Of a stretch of 64,000 bases of DNA, positions 28,181 through 36,927 are shown piece by piece; position 1 is the first letter of the stretch; the number at the start of each line of letters is the position of its first letter. The stretch spans positions 219,701 through 283,700 of the forward strand of contig NZ_NUUX01000021.1 in assembly GCF_002564465.1 (NCBI RefSeq), written 5' to 3'. The position numbers and the translations under genes are program-made. This DNA is from Bacillus sp. AFS088145 (GTDB lineage Bacteria > Bacillota > Bacilli > Bacillales > Bacillaceae_G). A model generated the notes under the pieces. It was not told where the DNA came from, did not search any database, and was given only the letters and a program-made list of their open reading frames with translations.

Positions 28181-28747
28181 ATGATAAATCAATGGAAACT
28201 TTTTTTAGCTTTTTTTAGAGTAGGAATGCTAGGTTACGGAGGAGGTCCTTCTTCTATACCACTAATCCACACTGAGGTTGTTGACAAGTATAAATGGCTA
28301 AATAAGGATGACTTTTCAGATGTACTAGCAATTGCCAACGCTCTTCCAGGTCCAATCGCGACAAAGCTTGCAGGATATGTAGGTTGGAGAACAGGTGGCG
28401 TGGTAGGTATGTTAAATGCCATTATCGCAACAACTCTACCGACTGTTTTCCTACTAATGCTATTGTTATCAACACTCAATCACTTTAAAGGTGTTGCCTG
28501 GGTACAAGGCATGTCGAATGCAGTTGTTCCAGTTGTGGGAGTTATGTTAGCAACCTTAACTTGGGAATTTATTGAGAAATCGAAAGAGTCTCTTGGCTGG
28601 AAAATTACTAGTTTGATTGTAGTTGCTAGTTTTATCCTTTTATATTTTTTAAATGTACATCCTGCTATCTTAATTGGATGTTTAGTTGGATATGCCTTTT
28701 TCTCAAAAAGTAAAAATGAAAAGAAGAAGAAGGTGAAGGCATCATGA
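28181..28747 (+). CDS. ywrB: Chromate transporter family subunit (YwrB-like)
   Basis: A 188-residue single-domain CHR protein, half the length of a classical ChrA. The family motif GYGGGPSSIPLI is near residue 19 and the ANALPGPIATKLAGYVGW motif near 49, followed by four to five further helices. Short CHR proteins work as hetero-pairs, and the partner gene overlaps it directly downstream. They are annotated as chromate exporters, but the natural substrate in Bacillus is not settled. Confidence 0.92.
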   Translation: MINQWKLFLAFFRVGMLGYGGGPSSIPLIHTEVVDKYKWLNKDDFSDVLAIANALPGPIATKLAGYVGWRTGGVVGMLNAIIATTLPTVFLLMLLLSTLNHFKGVAWVQGMSNAVVPVVGVMLATLTWEFIEKSKESLGWKITSLIVVASFILLYFLNVHPAILIGCLVGYAFFSKSKNEKKKKVKAS

Positions 28748-29274
28748 TTTATTGGAAAATATTTTTAGCATTTTTCTTACCAGGCATTTTCGGATACGGA
28801 GGAGGACCAGCTTCGATCCCTCTTATTGAGAATGAAGTTGTTGATAAGTACGGATGGTTAACCTCAGTTGAATTTAGTAACGTACTTGCGCTAGGCAATG
28901 CGCTTCCAGGTCCGATTGCTACAAAGATGGCTGGATATATCGGATATGTTGAGGGAGGCGTATTTGGTTCTTTTGTAGGACTATTCGCATCAATCGCACC
29001 TTCTCTAATCTTGATGATTGCTTTATTAAGCATATTAATGAAGCATAAAAACTCACCAAAAGTCAAAAAGATGACTTCATTAGTTAGACCTTTAATCGCC
29101 GTTTTACTTGGCATTATGGCCTTTGACTTTTTTAACGATTCTTATAATGGGGTAGGTGTAACGCAAACAATTATTATTAGCGTGCTTTCTTTATTATTTT
29201 TAGAACGTTGGAAAATTCACCCCGCATATGTAATCGGAGGTGCACTTGTTTATGGTGCAGTATTTTTATCTTAA
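28744..29274 (+). CDS. ywrA: Chromate transporter family subunit (YwrA-like)
   Basis: A 176-residue partner CHR protein with the same pair of motifs (FGYGGGPASIPLIENEVVDK and GNALPGPIATKMAGYIGY). Its ATG overlaps the stop of the preceding gene (ATGA), showing translational coupling. It is the last gene of the cluster and is followed by a long terminator hairpin. The linkage of two short CHR proteins with a YwrD-type enzyme and an Lrp regulator matches the ywrABCD neighbourhood of B. subtilis. Confidence 0.92.
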   Translation: MIYWKIFLAFFLPGIFGYGGGPASIPLIENEVVDKYGWLTSVEFSNVLALGNALPGPIATKMAGYIGYVEGGVFGSFVGLFASIAPSLILMIALLSILMKHKNSPKVKKMTSLVRPLIAVLLGIMAFDFFNDSYNGVGVTQTIIISVLSLLFLERWKIHPAYVIGGALVYGAVFLS

Positions 29275-29302
29275 ACAATGAACAACTTTTTTGTTTTATC
29301 GG

Positions 29303-29354
29303 AACATTATTGAAGCAATACCATTAAGGGGTTGCTTTCAATAATGTTTTTTTA
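29303..29354 (+). terminator. Terminator of the peptide/GGT/CHR cluster
   Basis: A long imperfect stem from AACATTATTGAAGCAA (from 29303) pairs with its near-complement ending at 29348 and is followed by TTTTTTT. Confidence 0.85.
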
Positions 29355-29645
29355 TTTAATCAGCTCAAAGCTAAAGAATAAAAAAAAGGCAATTATTTTA
29401 CACATAAAAAAGTATTTCAACTTTTAATGTGAATTATGTCACAAAATAGACAATTTATAGACACGATTTAGACAAATAAGATTAAGTCAAAACCCCTTTA
29501 GAAAAGTAAACTATAAGTAACAAGAGTACCATTGAGTGGTTCTCTAAAATTTACTTAATGAATTGTTTGTGAAAAAATGTTCAAAGTTTTGCTCGAGCTT
29601 AATGGAAATTTTTTTGAAATGATTTTATCCTAAGGGGGATGAACT
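29355..29645. other. Regulatory region of cydABCD
   Basis: This A/T-rich leader precedes cydA. It holds TTTGTGAAAAAATGTTCAAAG at 29566-29586, which has the TTGTGAA half-site of the redox regulator Rex but a spacer and right half that deviate from consensus. A small hairpin (GAG-ACC/GGT-CTC) lies at about 29524-29544. Rex control of cyd genes is known in Bacillus; the site here is tentative. Confidence 0.35.
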
Positions 29646-31040
29646 GTGAGTGTATTAGAGCTTGCAAGAATACAATTTGGTTCCACTACAATTTTCCATT
29701 TTTTATTTGTACCACTTTCAATAGGTTTAGTATTTATGGTAGCAATCATGGAAACATTGTATGTTTTTCGAAATAAAGAAGAATATAAAAAGTTAACAAA
29801 ATTCTTTGGGCACTTATTTTTAATTAATTTCGCAGTTGGTGTTGTGACAGGTATTATTCAAGAGTTTCAATTCGGTATGAACTGGTCTGAATATTCCCGT
29901 TTTGTTGGGGATGTTTTTGGAGCACCACTTGCAATTGAAGCACTTTTAGCATTTTTTATGGAGTCTACATTTTTAGGAATTTGGATATTTGGTTGGGAAA
30001 AACTTAATAAAAAAATACATTTAATGTGTATATGGTTAGTTGCTTTCGGAACGTTAATGTCTGCGTTTTGGATTTTAGCAGCCAATTCTTTCATGCAGGA
30101 ACCAGTAGGCTTTGCCATTAAAAATGGTCGTGCAGAAATGACCGACTTCTTAGCAATCATTACAAATCCACAACTTAAAGTTGAGTTTCCTCACACAATT
30201 GCTGGAGCATTAGCAACTGGAGCGTTATTTGTTGCTGGTGTAAGTGCATATAAAATCTTAAAAAAACAGGAAACAGAATTATTTAAAAAAGCGTTTAATC
30301 TTGCAATGGTGTTCGCGCTAATTGCAGGAATTGGTGTTGCATTTAGCGGACATTCTCAAGCGAAGCATTTAATGAAAACTCAGCCAATGAAAATGGCTGC
30401 AAGTGAAGGGCTATGGAAAGACAGCGGTGACCCTGCAAGCTGGATGGTCTTTGGTCTGATTGATTCGAAAAAGAAAGAAAACAAATACGAGGTAGAAGTA
30501 CCATATTTATTAAGTTATCTAGCTTATGAGAAGTTTGAAGGTAAAGTACCTGGTATGAATACATTACAAAAGCAGTACGAGAAATTATATGGTCCTGGAA
30601 ATTATATTCCACCAGTTAATACAACTTTCTGGAGCTTTAGAATTATGGCAGGAGCAGGAATGGTCATGATCTTAATGTCGATGCTAGGTTTATATTTTAG
30701 CTATCGTAAAAAATTAGAATCAAAAAATCTATTCTTAAAGGCATCAATTTTACTAATTTCTTTACCGTTTATTGCAAATACAGCTGGATGGGTTATGACG
30801 GAAATAGGTCGCCAACCATGGACTGTATTCGGTTTAATGACTACTGCTGCTTCTGTATCACCAAATGTTTCAAAAGGATCACTGATTTTTTCAATCACAA
30901 CATTTACAACAATGTATGCAATTTTAGCAGCTGTTTTAGTTTACTTGTTTGTAAAAGAAATTAAAAAAGGAACACATCATGTTGAAACTGAAAAAGTTCC
31001 TACGGTCGATCCGTTTGAAAGGGAGGCGACAATTGTATGA
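29646..31040 (+). CDS. cydA: Cytochrome bd quinol oxidase subunit I
   Basis: A 464-residue membrane protein that oxidises quinol and carries the b558, b595 and d hemes of the high-affinity terminal oxidase used at low oxygen. His18 (in FHFLFVPLSIGL) is the conserved N-terminal heme ligand. The GRQPWTVFGLMTT motif is near residue 387. The Q-loop between helices 6 and 7 is the short form. It starts with GTG, preceded by AAGGGGGAT. It is first in the cydAB-cydDC operon and overlaps cydB by four bases. Confidence 0.97.
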   Translation: MSVLELARIQFGSTTIFHFLFVPLSIGLVFMVAIMETLYVFRNKEEYKKLTKFFGHLFLINFAVGVVTGIIQEFQFGMNWSEYSRFVGDVFGAPLAIEALLAFFMESTFLGIWIFGWEKLNKKIHLMCIWLVAFGTLMSAFWILAANSFMQEPVGFAIKNGRAEMTDFLAIITNPQLKVEFPHTIAGALATGALFVAGVSAYKILKKQETELFKKAFNLAMVFALIAGIGVAFSGHSQAKHLMKTQPMKMAASEGLWKDSGDPASWMVFGLIDSKKKENKYEVEVPYLLSYLAYEKFEGKVPGMNTLQKQYEKLYGPGNYIPPVNTTFWSFRIMAGAGMVMILMSMLGLYFSYRKKLESKNLFLKASILLISLPFIANTAGWVMTEIGRQPWTVFGLMTTAASVSPNVSKGSLIFSITTFTTMYAILAAVLVYLFVKEIKKGTHHVETEKVPTVDPFEREATIV

Positions 31041-32050
31041 TTGCGTTAAATGAATTATGGTTTTTACTCGTAGCAGTTTTATTTATCGGGTTCTTCTTCT
31101 TAGAAGGCTTCGACTTTGGTGTAGGTATATCTACAAAGCTACTAGCTAAGAATGATACCGAAAGAAGAATTTTAATAAACACAATTGGACCGTTTTGGGA
31201 CGCAAATGAAGTATGGTTATTAACGGCAGGTGGAGCAATCTTTGCAGCTTTCCCAAATTGGTATGCAACGATGTTTAGTGGATACTATATTCCGTTTGTA
31301 TTTGTATTAATAGCATTAATCGGACGTGGTGTTGCTTTTGAATTTAGAGGCAAAGTTGAAAGTTCTAAATGGGCACAGACTTGGGATTGGGTAATTTTCT
31401 TCGGTAGTTTATTACCACCATTTCTATTCGGTGTATTATTCTCAAGTATCCTTAGAGGAATGCCAATCGATCAAAATATGAATATTTCTGCTGGTTTTAC
31501 AGATTACGTAAATTTATTCACAGTAGTTGGCGGAGTAACGGTAACATTACTGTGCCTCTTACACGGATTAATGTTTTTAACATTAAAAACGGTTGGAGAA
31601 TTAAGAAACCGTGCACGTTCTCTAGCACGTATGGTAATCATGCCAGTGTTCTTATTCTTAGTTGCCTTTACTGGTATGGCATATTTTGAAACGGATATGT
31701 TTAAAGTAAAAGCATATATAACAGTTCCACTTATTTTATTAATCGTAGTATCTTATATTCTTGCTACAATATTCATCTTAAAAAAACGCGATGGTTGGTC
31801 ATTTGCTATGTCGGGTCTTGGTATTGTACTAACAGTCGGGACACTGTTTACTTCTCTGTTCCCAAGAGTCATGATTAGTTCAATCAAAAATACGTATGAC
31901 TTAACTGTTTATAATGCTTCATCTGGTCCTTATTCATTAAAGATAATGACAATTGTTGCATGTACATTATTACCATTCGTACTAGGTTACCAAATTTGGA
32001 GTTATTATGTGTTTAGAAAAAGAGTGGATGAGAAGGATTTGACTTATTAA
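31037..32050 (+). CDS. cydB: Cytochrome bd quinol oxidase subunit II
   Basis: A 337-residue partner subunit with eight to nine transmembrane helices. The family N terminus LNELWFLLVAVLFIGFFFLE and the GPFWDANEVWLLTAGGAIFAAFP stretch (in parts near residue 51) are clear. Its ATG overlaps the cydA stop and its own stop overlaps the next gene start, so the four cyd genes are tightly coupled. Confidence 0.97.
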   Translation: MIALNELWFLLVAVLFIGFFFLEGFDFGVGISTKLLAKNDTERRILINTIGPFWDANEVWLLTAGGAIFAAFPNWYATMFSGYYIPFVFVLIALIGRGVAFEFRGKVESSKWAQTWDWVIFFGSLLPPFLFGVLFSSILRGMPIDQNMNISAGFTDYVNLFTVVGGVTVTLLCLLHGLMFLTLKTVGELRNRARSLARMVIMPVFLFLVAFTGMAYFETDMFKVKAYITVPLILLIVVSYILATIFILKKRDGWSFAMSGLGIVLTVGTLFTSLFPRVMISSIKNTYDLTVYNASSGPYSLKIMTIVACTLLPFVLGYQIWSYYVFRKRVDEKDLTY

Positions 32051-33753
32051 TGGGAAAAGATCTTATTAAATATAAAGGGATTAATCGTTTATTAATAATC
32101 CTATCTTTTTTAACAATTATACAAGTAACGGCAATTATTATTCAGGCATATATGCTTTCACAAGCTATTGTCAAATTGTTCAATGGGAAAAATAGTAGCG
32201 ATATATTATACGCTACTATTTTCTTCATCCTTACATTTATCTGTCGTTATATTATTTCTACTATTAAGCAGAAATGTTCAGAGCATTTTGCAGACATTGC
32301 TTCATCTGAAATGAAAATGAAAGTTTTAGAAAAGCTTTTTAAACTTGGACCTAGATTTGCAAGGAAATCAGGAACAGGTAATATTGTAACGCTTATTATG
32401 GAAGGAACTACTCAACTAAGAAATTACCTAGAAATCGTTCCATTGAAAATGATTAACTTAGCAATTGTCTCACCAGTAATCGTGATCTATATTTTCTTTG
32501 TTGATAAAGTTTCTGCACTTATACTAATCGTAACATTTCCAATCATTATTATTTTCATGATTTTACTCGGTTTGGCAGCTAAAAAGAAATCAAATAATCA
32601 ATGGAAGGTTTACCGTATTTTATCGAACCATTTTACTGATTCATTACGTGGTCTAGAAACACTAAAATTTCTAGGATTAAGTAGAAAACATATTAAAAAG
32701 ATAGAAAGTGTAAGTGAAAGATACAGAGAAGCAACGATGGGCACATTAAAAGTAGCTTTTTTATCTTCATTTGCACTAGATTTATTCACAATGCTGTCAA
32801 TCGCTACAGTTGCTGTCTTTTTAGGACTTCGTTTGATTGACGGAGTAATTTTATTAGGCCCAGCACTAACAATTTTAATTTTAGCTCCTGAATATTTCTT
32901 ACCAGTTCGTGAAATTGGAGCTGATTATCATGCAACTTTAAATGGTCAAGAAGCTGGAAAAGCAATGCAAGATATTTTAGATGAGCAAGAATTTAAGATT
33001 CAAGAAAATGCACCTATATCAGATTGGAATCATGCTAGCGAAATTAATTTAAAGGATATTTCAGTAAGACCCGAAAAAGATGGTCAAACGATTTTATCAA
33101 ATATTAATATGAGTATTAAAGGGTTTCAAAAAATTGGGATTGTTGGAGAAAGTGGTTCTGGTAAGTCAACACTTATTGATTTAATAGGTGGATTTTTAGA
33201 GCCAGAAAATGGGACTATTCAAATTTCTGGTGAAGAGGTATCACATCTGCAAATACAAGATTGGCATAAACAGTTAATCTACATTCCACAAAGCCCTTAT
33301 ATTTTCTCAAAATCATTAAACGATAATATAAGCTTCTATAAACCTAATGCCACTACAGAAGAAATTGAAAATGCAGCTGTTCAAGCTGGGTTAACTTCTT
33401 TAATAAAAGAATTACCAAAAGGATTAGAAGAAAAAATTGGCGAAGGTGGAAGAGCTTTAAGTGGCGGGCAAAGCCAACGAGTTGCGCTTGCTAGAGCATA
33501 TCTAGAAAATCGTCCGATTCTTTTGTTAGACGAACCTACTAGTCATCTTGATATTGAAACTGAGTTTGAATTAAAACAAACAATGCTTCAATTATTTTCT
33601 GGTAAATTAGTATTTTTGGCTACACATCGCTTACATTGGATGAAAGAAATGGATCATATTATTGTGATGAATGAAGGTAGCATCATTGAAGTAGGTACCC
33701 ATGAAGAACTATTAAAGAAAAAAGGTCATTATTATCGATTAATTCATAGTTAG
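32050..33753 (+). CDS. cydD: Heme/thiol ABC exporter subunit, first of the CydDC pair
   Basis: A 567-residue half-transporter with six transmembrane helices (about 1-310) fused to an ATPase domain with Walker A GESGSGKST (about 368), signature ALSGGQSQRVALARAY and Walker B PILLLDEPTSHLD. CydDC is required to assemble cytochrome bd; in E. coli it exports cysteine and glutathione and binds heme. Naming differs: B. subtilis calls the first gene cydC and the second cydD, while E. coli-style naming, used here, is reversed. It starts at ATG 32050, overlapping the cydB stop by one base. Confidence 0.93.
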   Translation: MGKDLIKYKGINRLLIILSFLTIIQVTAIIIQAYMLSQAIVKLFNGKNSSDILYATIFFILTFICRYIISTIKQKCSEHFADIASSEMKMKVLEKLFKLGPRFARKSGTGNIVTLIMEGTTQLRNYLEIVPLKMINLAIVSPVIVIYIFFVDKVSALILIVTFPIIIIFMILLGLAAKKKSNNQWKVYRILSNHFTDSLRGLETLKFLGLSRKHIKKIESVSERYREATMGTLKVAFLSSFALDLFTMLSIATVAVFLGLRLIDGVILLGPALTILILAPEYFLPVREIGADYHATLNGQEAGKAMQDILDEQEFKIQENAPISDWNHASEINLKDISVRPEKDGQTILSNINMSIKGFQKIGIVGESGSGKSTLIDLIGGFLEPENGTIQISGEEVSHLQIQDWHKQLIYIPQSPYIFSKSLNDNISFYKPNATTEEIENAAVQAGLTSLIKELPKGLEEKIGEGGRALSGGQSQRVALARAYLENRPILLLDEPTSHLDIETEFELKQTMLQLFSGKLVFLATHRLHWMKEMDHIIVMNEGSIIEVGTHEELLKKKGHYYRLIHS

Positions 33754-33764
33754 AAGGTAAAAAT

Positions 33765-35501
33765 ATGTTAAATAAAAATGGATGGATTTTACCATATATA
33801 AAAGAAAATCGTCGTTTATTTATAGTTGTGATTTTCTTAAGTTCACTGACTATATTTGCAGCGGCTTCTCTTATGTACACCTCTGGCTATTTAATCTCTA
33901 AAGCAGCAACAAGACCTGAAAATATATTAATGATATATGTACCAATTGTTGCTGTACGTACTTTTGGTATTTTAAGGTCGGCTTCTAAGTATGTTGAAAG
34001 ATTAGTCGGACACAATACTATTTTAAAAATCTTATCTAGAATGAGAACAAGACTTTTTAGTAATCTAGAATCGTATGCACTTACGATCAATTCGAAGTTT
34101 AAAACAGGTGATATTTTAGGTCTTTTAGCTAATGACATTGAATATTTACAGGATATTTATTTAAAAACTATTTTCCCTGGAATTGCTTCATTGTTTATCT
34201 ATTTTATATCGGTGGTAGCACTTGGATTCTTCTCTGTTCCATTTGCAATATTAACTGCAGTCATTTCCTTTGTTTTAGTAGGTGTCCTACCGTATTTTTC
34301 ATTATTAGTTGAAAAAGCGCGAACTTACGAAATAAAAAAGGAAAAGAGTCATTTATATGAAAATTTAACTGATGCAGTTATGGGAATTAGCGATTGGCTA
34401 TTTAGTGGTAAACAAAATATCTTTATTAAAAATTATAGAGAAATGGATGAATCGGTAAGAAATATTCAAAACAAGGAAAAAAGATTTAGAAGATGGCGCG
34501 ATCTAATTGCTCAATGTATTGTAGCGGTTTTAGTTTTAATGATGCTATATTGGGCGGGGAATGAAAGTTTAGCTGGAGAAATTCCAAGAACTTTTATCGC
34601 CGCATTTGTTTTAGTTTTATTTCCTTTAACAGAAGCTTTTATTCCACTATCGAGTTCTCTTGGAAGTGTCCCTGTATATAGTGATTCAATTAATCGTTTA
34701 GAAGGGATTAAAGAAGTGAATCGTTATCAGGAATCACTAACGATTGAAGGAGATATTGAAGATTATCGAAAAATCGAATTCGAAAATGTATCTTTTCATT
34801 ACTCGAAAAACGAAACTATTTTAAATAATGTTTCTTTTACAATTGAGGAAAACAAAAAAACTGCTTTATTAGGTCCGAGTGGTTCAGGAAAATCAACTAT
34901 TCTGAAGCTAATTGAAGGAGTAGAGAACCCTATTGAAGGAAGTGTTAAAATAAATGAGATCGAAAGTATAGCTCTAGGAGACCAAATTTCAAAAGTTGTG
35001 TCTGTACTTAATCAAAAGCCATATTTATTTGATACTACAGTTATAAATAATATTCGTTTAGGAAATCCAGCAGCAAGTGATGAAGAAGTAATCGAGGTTA
35101 CGAAAATGGTAGAACTGCATGATTATATAGCATCACTTCCAGAAGGCTATAATACACCTATGCAAGAAACCGGGGTAAGATTCTCTGGTGGAGAACGTCA
35201 AAGAATTGCTTTGGCCAGAATACTTCTTCAAAACACACCAATTGTTATTTTAGATGAACCAACTGTCGGATTAGATTCAATAACGGAAAGAAAACTACTC
35301 AAAACGATCTTTAAAGTATTAGAAGGAAAGACTGTATTATGGATCACACACCATTTAATCGGTGCAGAAATGGCTGATCATATTCTTTTCTTAGATAAAG
35401 GTAAAATCGCTATGAAAGGCTCACATGAAGAACTTTTCAAAAACGAGGACCGATATCGCAACCTTTTTGAATTAGATCGACCATTTAGAGTAATTGAATA
35501 G
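33765..35501 (+). CDS. cydC: Heme/thiol ABC exporter subunit, second of the CydDC pair
   Basis: A 578-residue half-transporter with the same layout: membrane domain about 15-320, then an ATPase domain with Walker A GPSGSGKST (about 371), signature RFSGGERQRIALARI and Walker B PIVILDEPTVGLD. It dimerises with the product of the gene 11 bases upstream. AGAAGGTAAAAAT precedes the ATG. It corresponds to cydD in B. subtilis naming. It ends the operon. Confidence 0.93.
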   Translation: MLNKNGWILPYIKENRRLFIVVIFLSSLTIFAAASLMYTSGYLISKAATRPENILMIYVPIVAVRTFGILRSASKYVERLVGHNTILKILSRMRTRLFSNLESYALTINSKFKTGDILGLLANDIEYLQDIYLKTIFPGIASLFIYFISVVALGFFSVPFAILTAVISFVLVGVLPYFSLLVEKARTYEIKKEKSHLYENLTDAVMGISDWLFSGKQNIFIKNYREMDESVRNIQNKEKRFRRWRDLIAQCIVAVLVLMMLYWAGNESLAGEIPRTFIAAFVLVLFPLTEAFIPLSSSLGSVPVYSDSINRLEGIKEVNRYQESLTIEGDIEDYRKIEFENVSFHYSKNETILNNVSFTIEENKKTALLGPSGSGKSTILKLIEGVENPIEGSVKINEIESIALGDQISKVVSVLNQKPYLFDTTVINNIRLGNPAASDEEVIEVTKMVELHDYIASLPEGYNTPMQETGVRFSGGERQRIALARILLQNTPIVILDEPTVGLDSITERKLLKTIFKVLEGKTVLWITHHLIGAEMADHILFLDKGKIAMKGSHEELFKNEDRYRNLFELDRPFRVIE

Positions 35502-35514
35502 TTGTTAATTAGGA

Positions 35515-35544
35515 GACACTGGCTAATATGCCAGTGTCTTTTTT
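35515..35544 (+). terminator. Terminator of the cyd operon
   Basis: GACACTGGC (35515-35523) pairs perfectly with GCCAGTGTC (35530-35538), followed by six T. Confidence 0.95.
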
Positions 35545-35560
35545 AGATACTAAATACAGT

Positions 35561-35607
35561 TTGACGGAAAATGATTTACATGATATATTTATCTCGAATT
35601 CGAGATA
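35561..35607 (+). promoter_or_regulatory. Sigma-A promoter with MhqR operator
   Basis: TTGACG (35561-35566) and TATATT (35584-35589) are spaced by 17 bases. Directly after the -10, TATCTCGAATTCGAGATA (35590-35607) is a perfect palindrome. It equals the MhqR operator known from B. subtilis quinone-stress genes (tATCTcgaAtTCgAGATa). The operator covers the transcription start, so binding would block initiation. Confidence 0.9.
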
Positions 35608-35714
35608 TCTTGAATTCAGAATAAATTTTAATGAATTTTTTCAGTATTCTTCAGCAATAGATTCACAAAATAAAAAAGTTAATATATAAAAATAATTTAT
35701 ATGGAGGAATTAGT

Positions 35715-36692
35715 ATGAATGGCTTAAAAGGAATTCATCATGTAACAGCAATAACTAGTAGTGCAGAAAAAAACTATGAATTTTTCACTTATGTTTTAGG
35801 GATGCGTTTAGTAAAGAAAACAGTCAATCAAGATGATATTCAAACGTACCATTTATTCTTTGCAGATGATAAGGGAAGTGCTGGAACGGACATGACATTT
35901 TTCGATTTCCCTGGAATTCCAAAAGGTGTACATGGTACAAATGAAATTTCAAAAACATCCTTCCGAGTACCAACTGATTCGGCATTAGATTATTGGGTGA
36001 AGCGTTTTGACAGATTAGAAGTAAAGCACTCAGGAATAAAAACACAGTTTGGTAAGAAAACATTATCTTTTGTTGATTTCGATGACCAGCAATATCAATT
36101 AATTTCAGATGAGCATAATAAAGGAATTGCTTCAGGCACACCATGGCAAAAAGGACCAATCCCATTAGAGTATGCAATTACAGGTCTAGGACCAATTTTT
36201 GTCCGAATAGCTAATTTCGCATTCTTTAAAGAAGTAATTGAAAAAGTATTTTTATTCAAAGAAATTGATAAAGAAGGTTCATTCCACTTATTCGAAGTTG
36301 GTGAAGGAGGTAACGGTGCTCAAATTATTGCTGAGCATAATGAAATATTACCTCAAAGCATCCAAGGCTTCGGTACTGTTCACCATGTAGCTTTCCGTGT
36401 AGAAGATACGTCCGTATTAAAAGAGTGGATAAAACGTCTTGACTCATTCCGTTTACCAAACTCTGGCTATGTAGATCGTCACTTCTTCGAGTCATTATAC
36501 GCAAGAGTTGCTCCACAAATCTTATTCGAATTTGCAACAGATGGTCCTGGATTTATGGGAGACGAACCTTATGAAACACTTGGTGAAAAGTTATCTTTAC
36601 CTCCATTCTTAGAACCAAAACGTGATGAAATTGAAGGAATGGTTCGTCAGATTGATACTGTAAGAAGTACGAAGGAATTTATTAAAGAATAG
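35715..36692 (+). CDS. Ring-cleaving dioxygenase of the VOC family (MhqA/MhqE/MhqO-like)
   Basis: A 325-residue protein of two vicinal-oxygen-chelate modules (about 1-150 and 160-300). Likely metal ligands are His9 in GIHHVTAI, His223 or His224 in GTVHHVAF, and Glu272 in ILFEFAT, matching hydroquinone-specific extradiol dioxygenases. It should open hydroquinone or catechol rings produced from toxic quinones. The MhqR operator in the promoter supports membership of the quinone and diamide stress regulon. TGGAGGAATTAGT precedes the ATG. It is transcribed alone with its own terminator. Confidence 0.93.
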   Translation: MNGLKGIHHVTAITSSAEKNYEFFTYVLGMRLVKKTVNQDDIQTYHLFFADDKGSAGTDMTFFDFPGIPKGVHGTNEISKTSFRVPTDSALDYWVKRFDRLEVKHSGIKTQFGKKTLSFVDFDDQQYQLISDEHNKGIASGTPWQKGPIPLEYAITGLGPIFVRIANFAFFKEVIEKVFLFKEIDKEGSFHLFEVGEGGNGAQIIAEHNEILPQSIQGFGTVHHVAFRVEDTSVLKEWIKRLDSFRLPNSGYVDRHFFESLYARVAPQILFEFATDGPGFMGDEPYETLGEKLSLPPFLEPKRDEIEGMVRQIDTVRSTKEFIKE

Positions 36693-36702
36693 GACTTTAT
36701 AT

Positions 36703-36740
36703 AAAACAACACTCACAATTTATGTGGGTGTTGTTTTGTT
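36703..36740 (+). terminator. Terminator of the dioxygenase gene
   Basis: A 15-bp stem with one wobble (36703-36717 with 36723-36737) has a T-rich right arm (TTGTTTTGTTATTT). Confidence 0.8.
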
Positions 36741-36927
36741 ATTTCTACTCCTACTGGAAGTTTGGATACAGAATATGTATCAAAAATTGGTGCGACAAAT
36801 ATTCAAAATTTATCCAACTGTTAAAAATTACCTAAAAAATTAATGCATAAAACGCTTTGTTATTCTAATGAAATTTTTCACTGAATAAAAATCTTATGAA
36901 CTAAAATAATTTTTTAGGAGAGGGAAC

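Noticed and set aside
36741..36927. Sporulation sigma (SigE or SigK) promoter before the amine oxidase gene
   Set aside because: I found no convincing -35/-10 pair for SigE or SigK here or in 38410-38482, so sporulation control rests only on linkage to cotJ.
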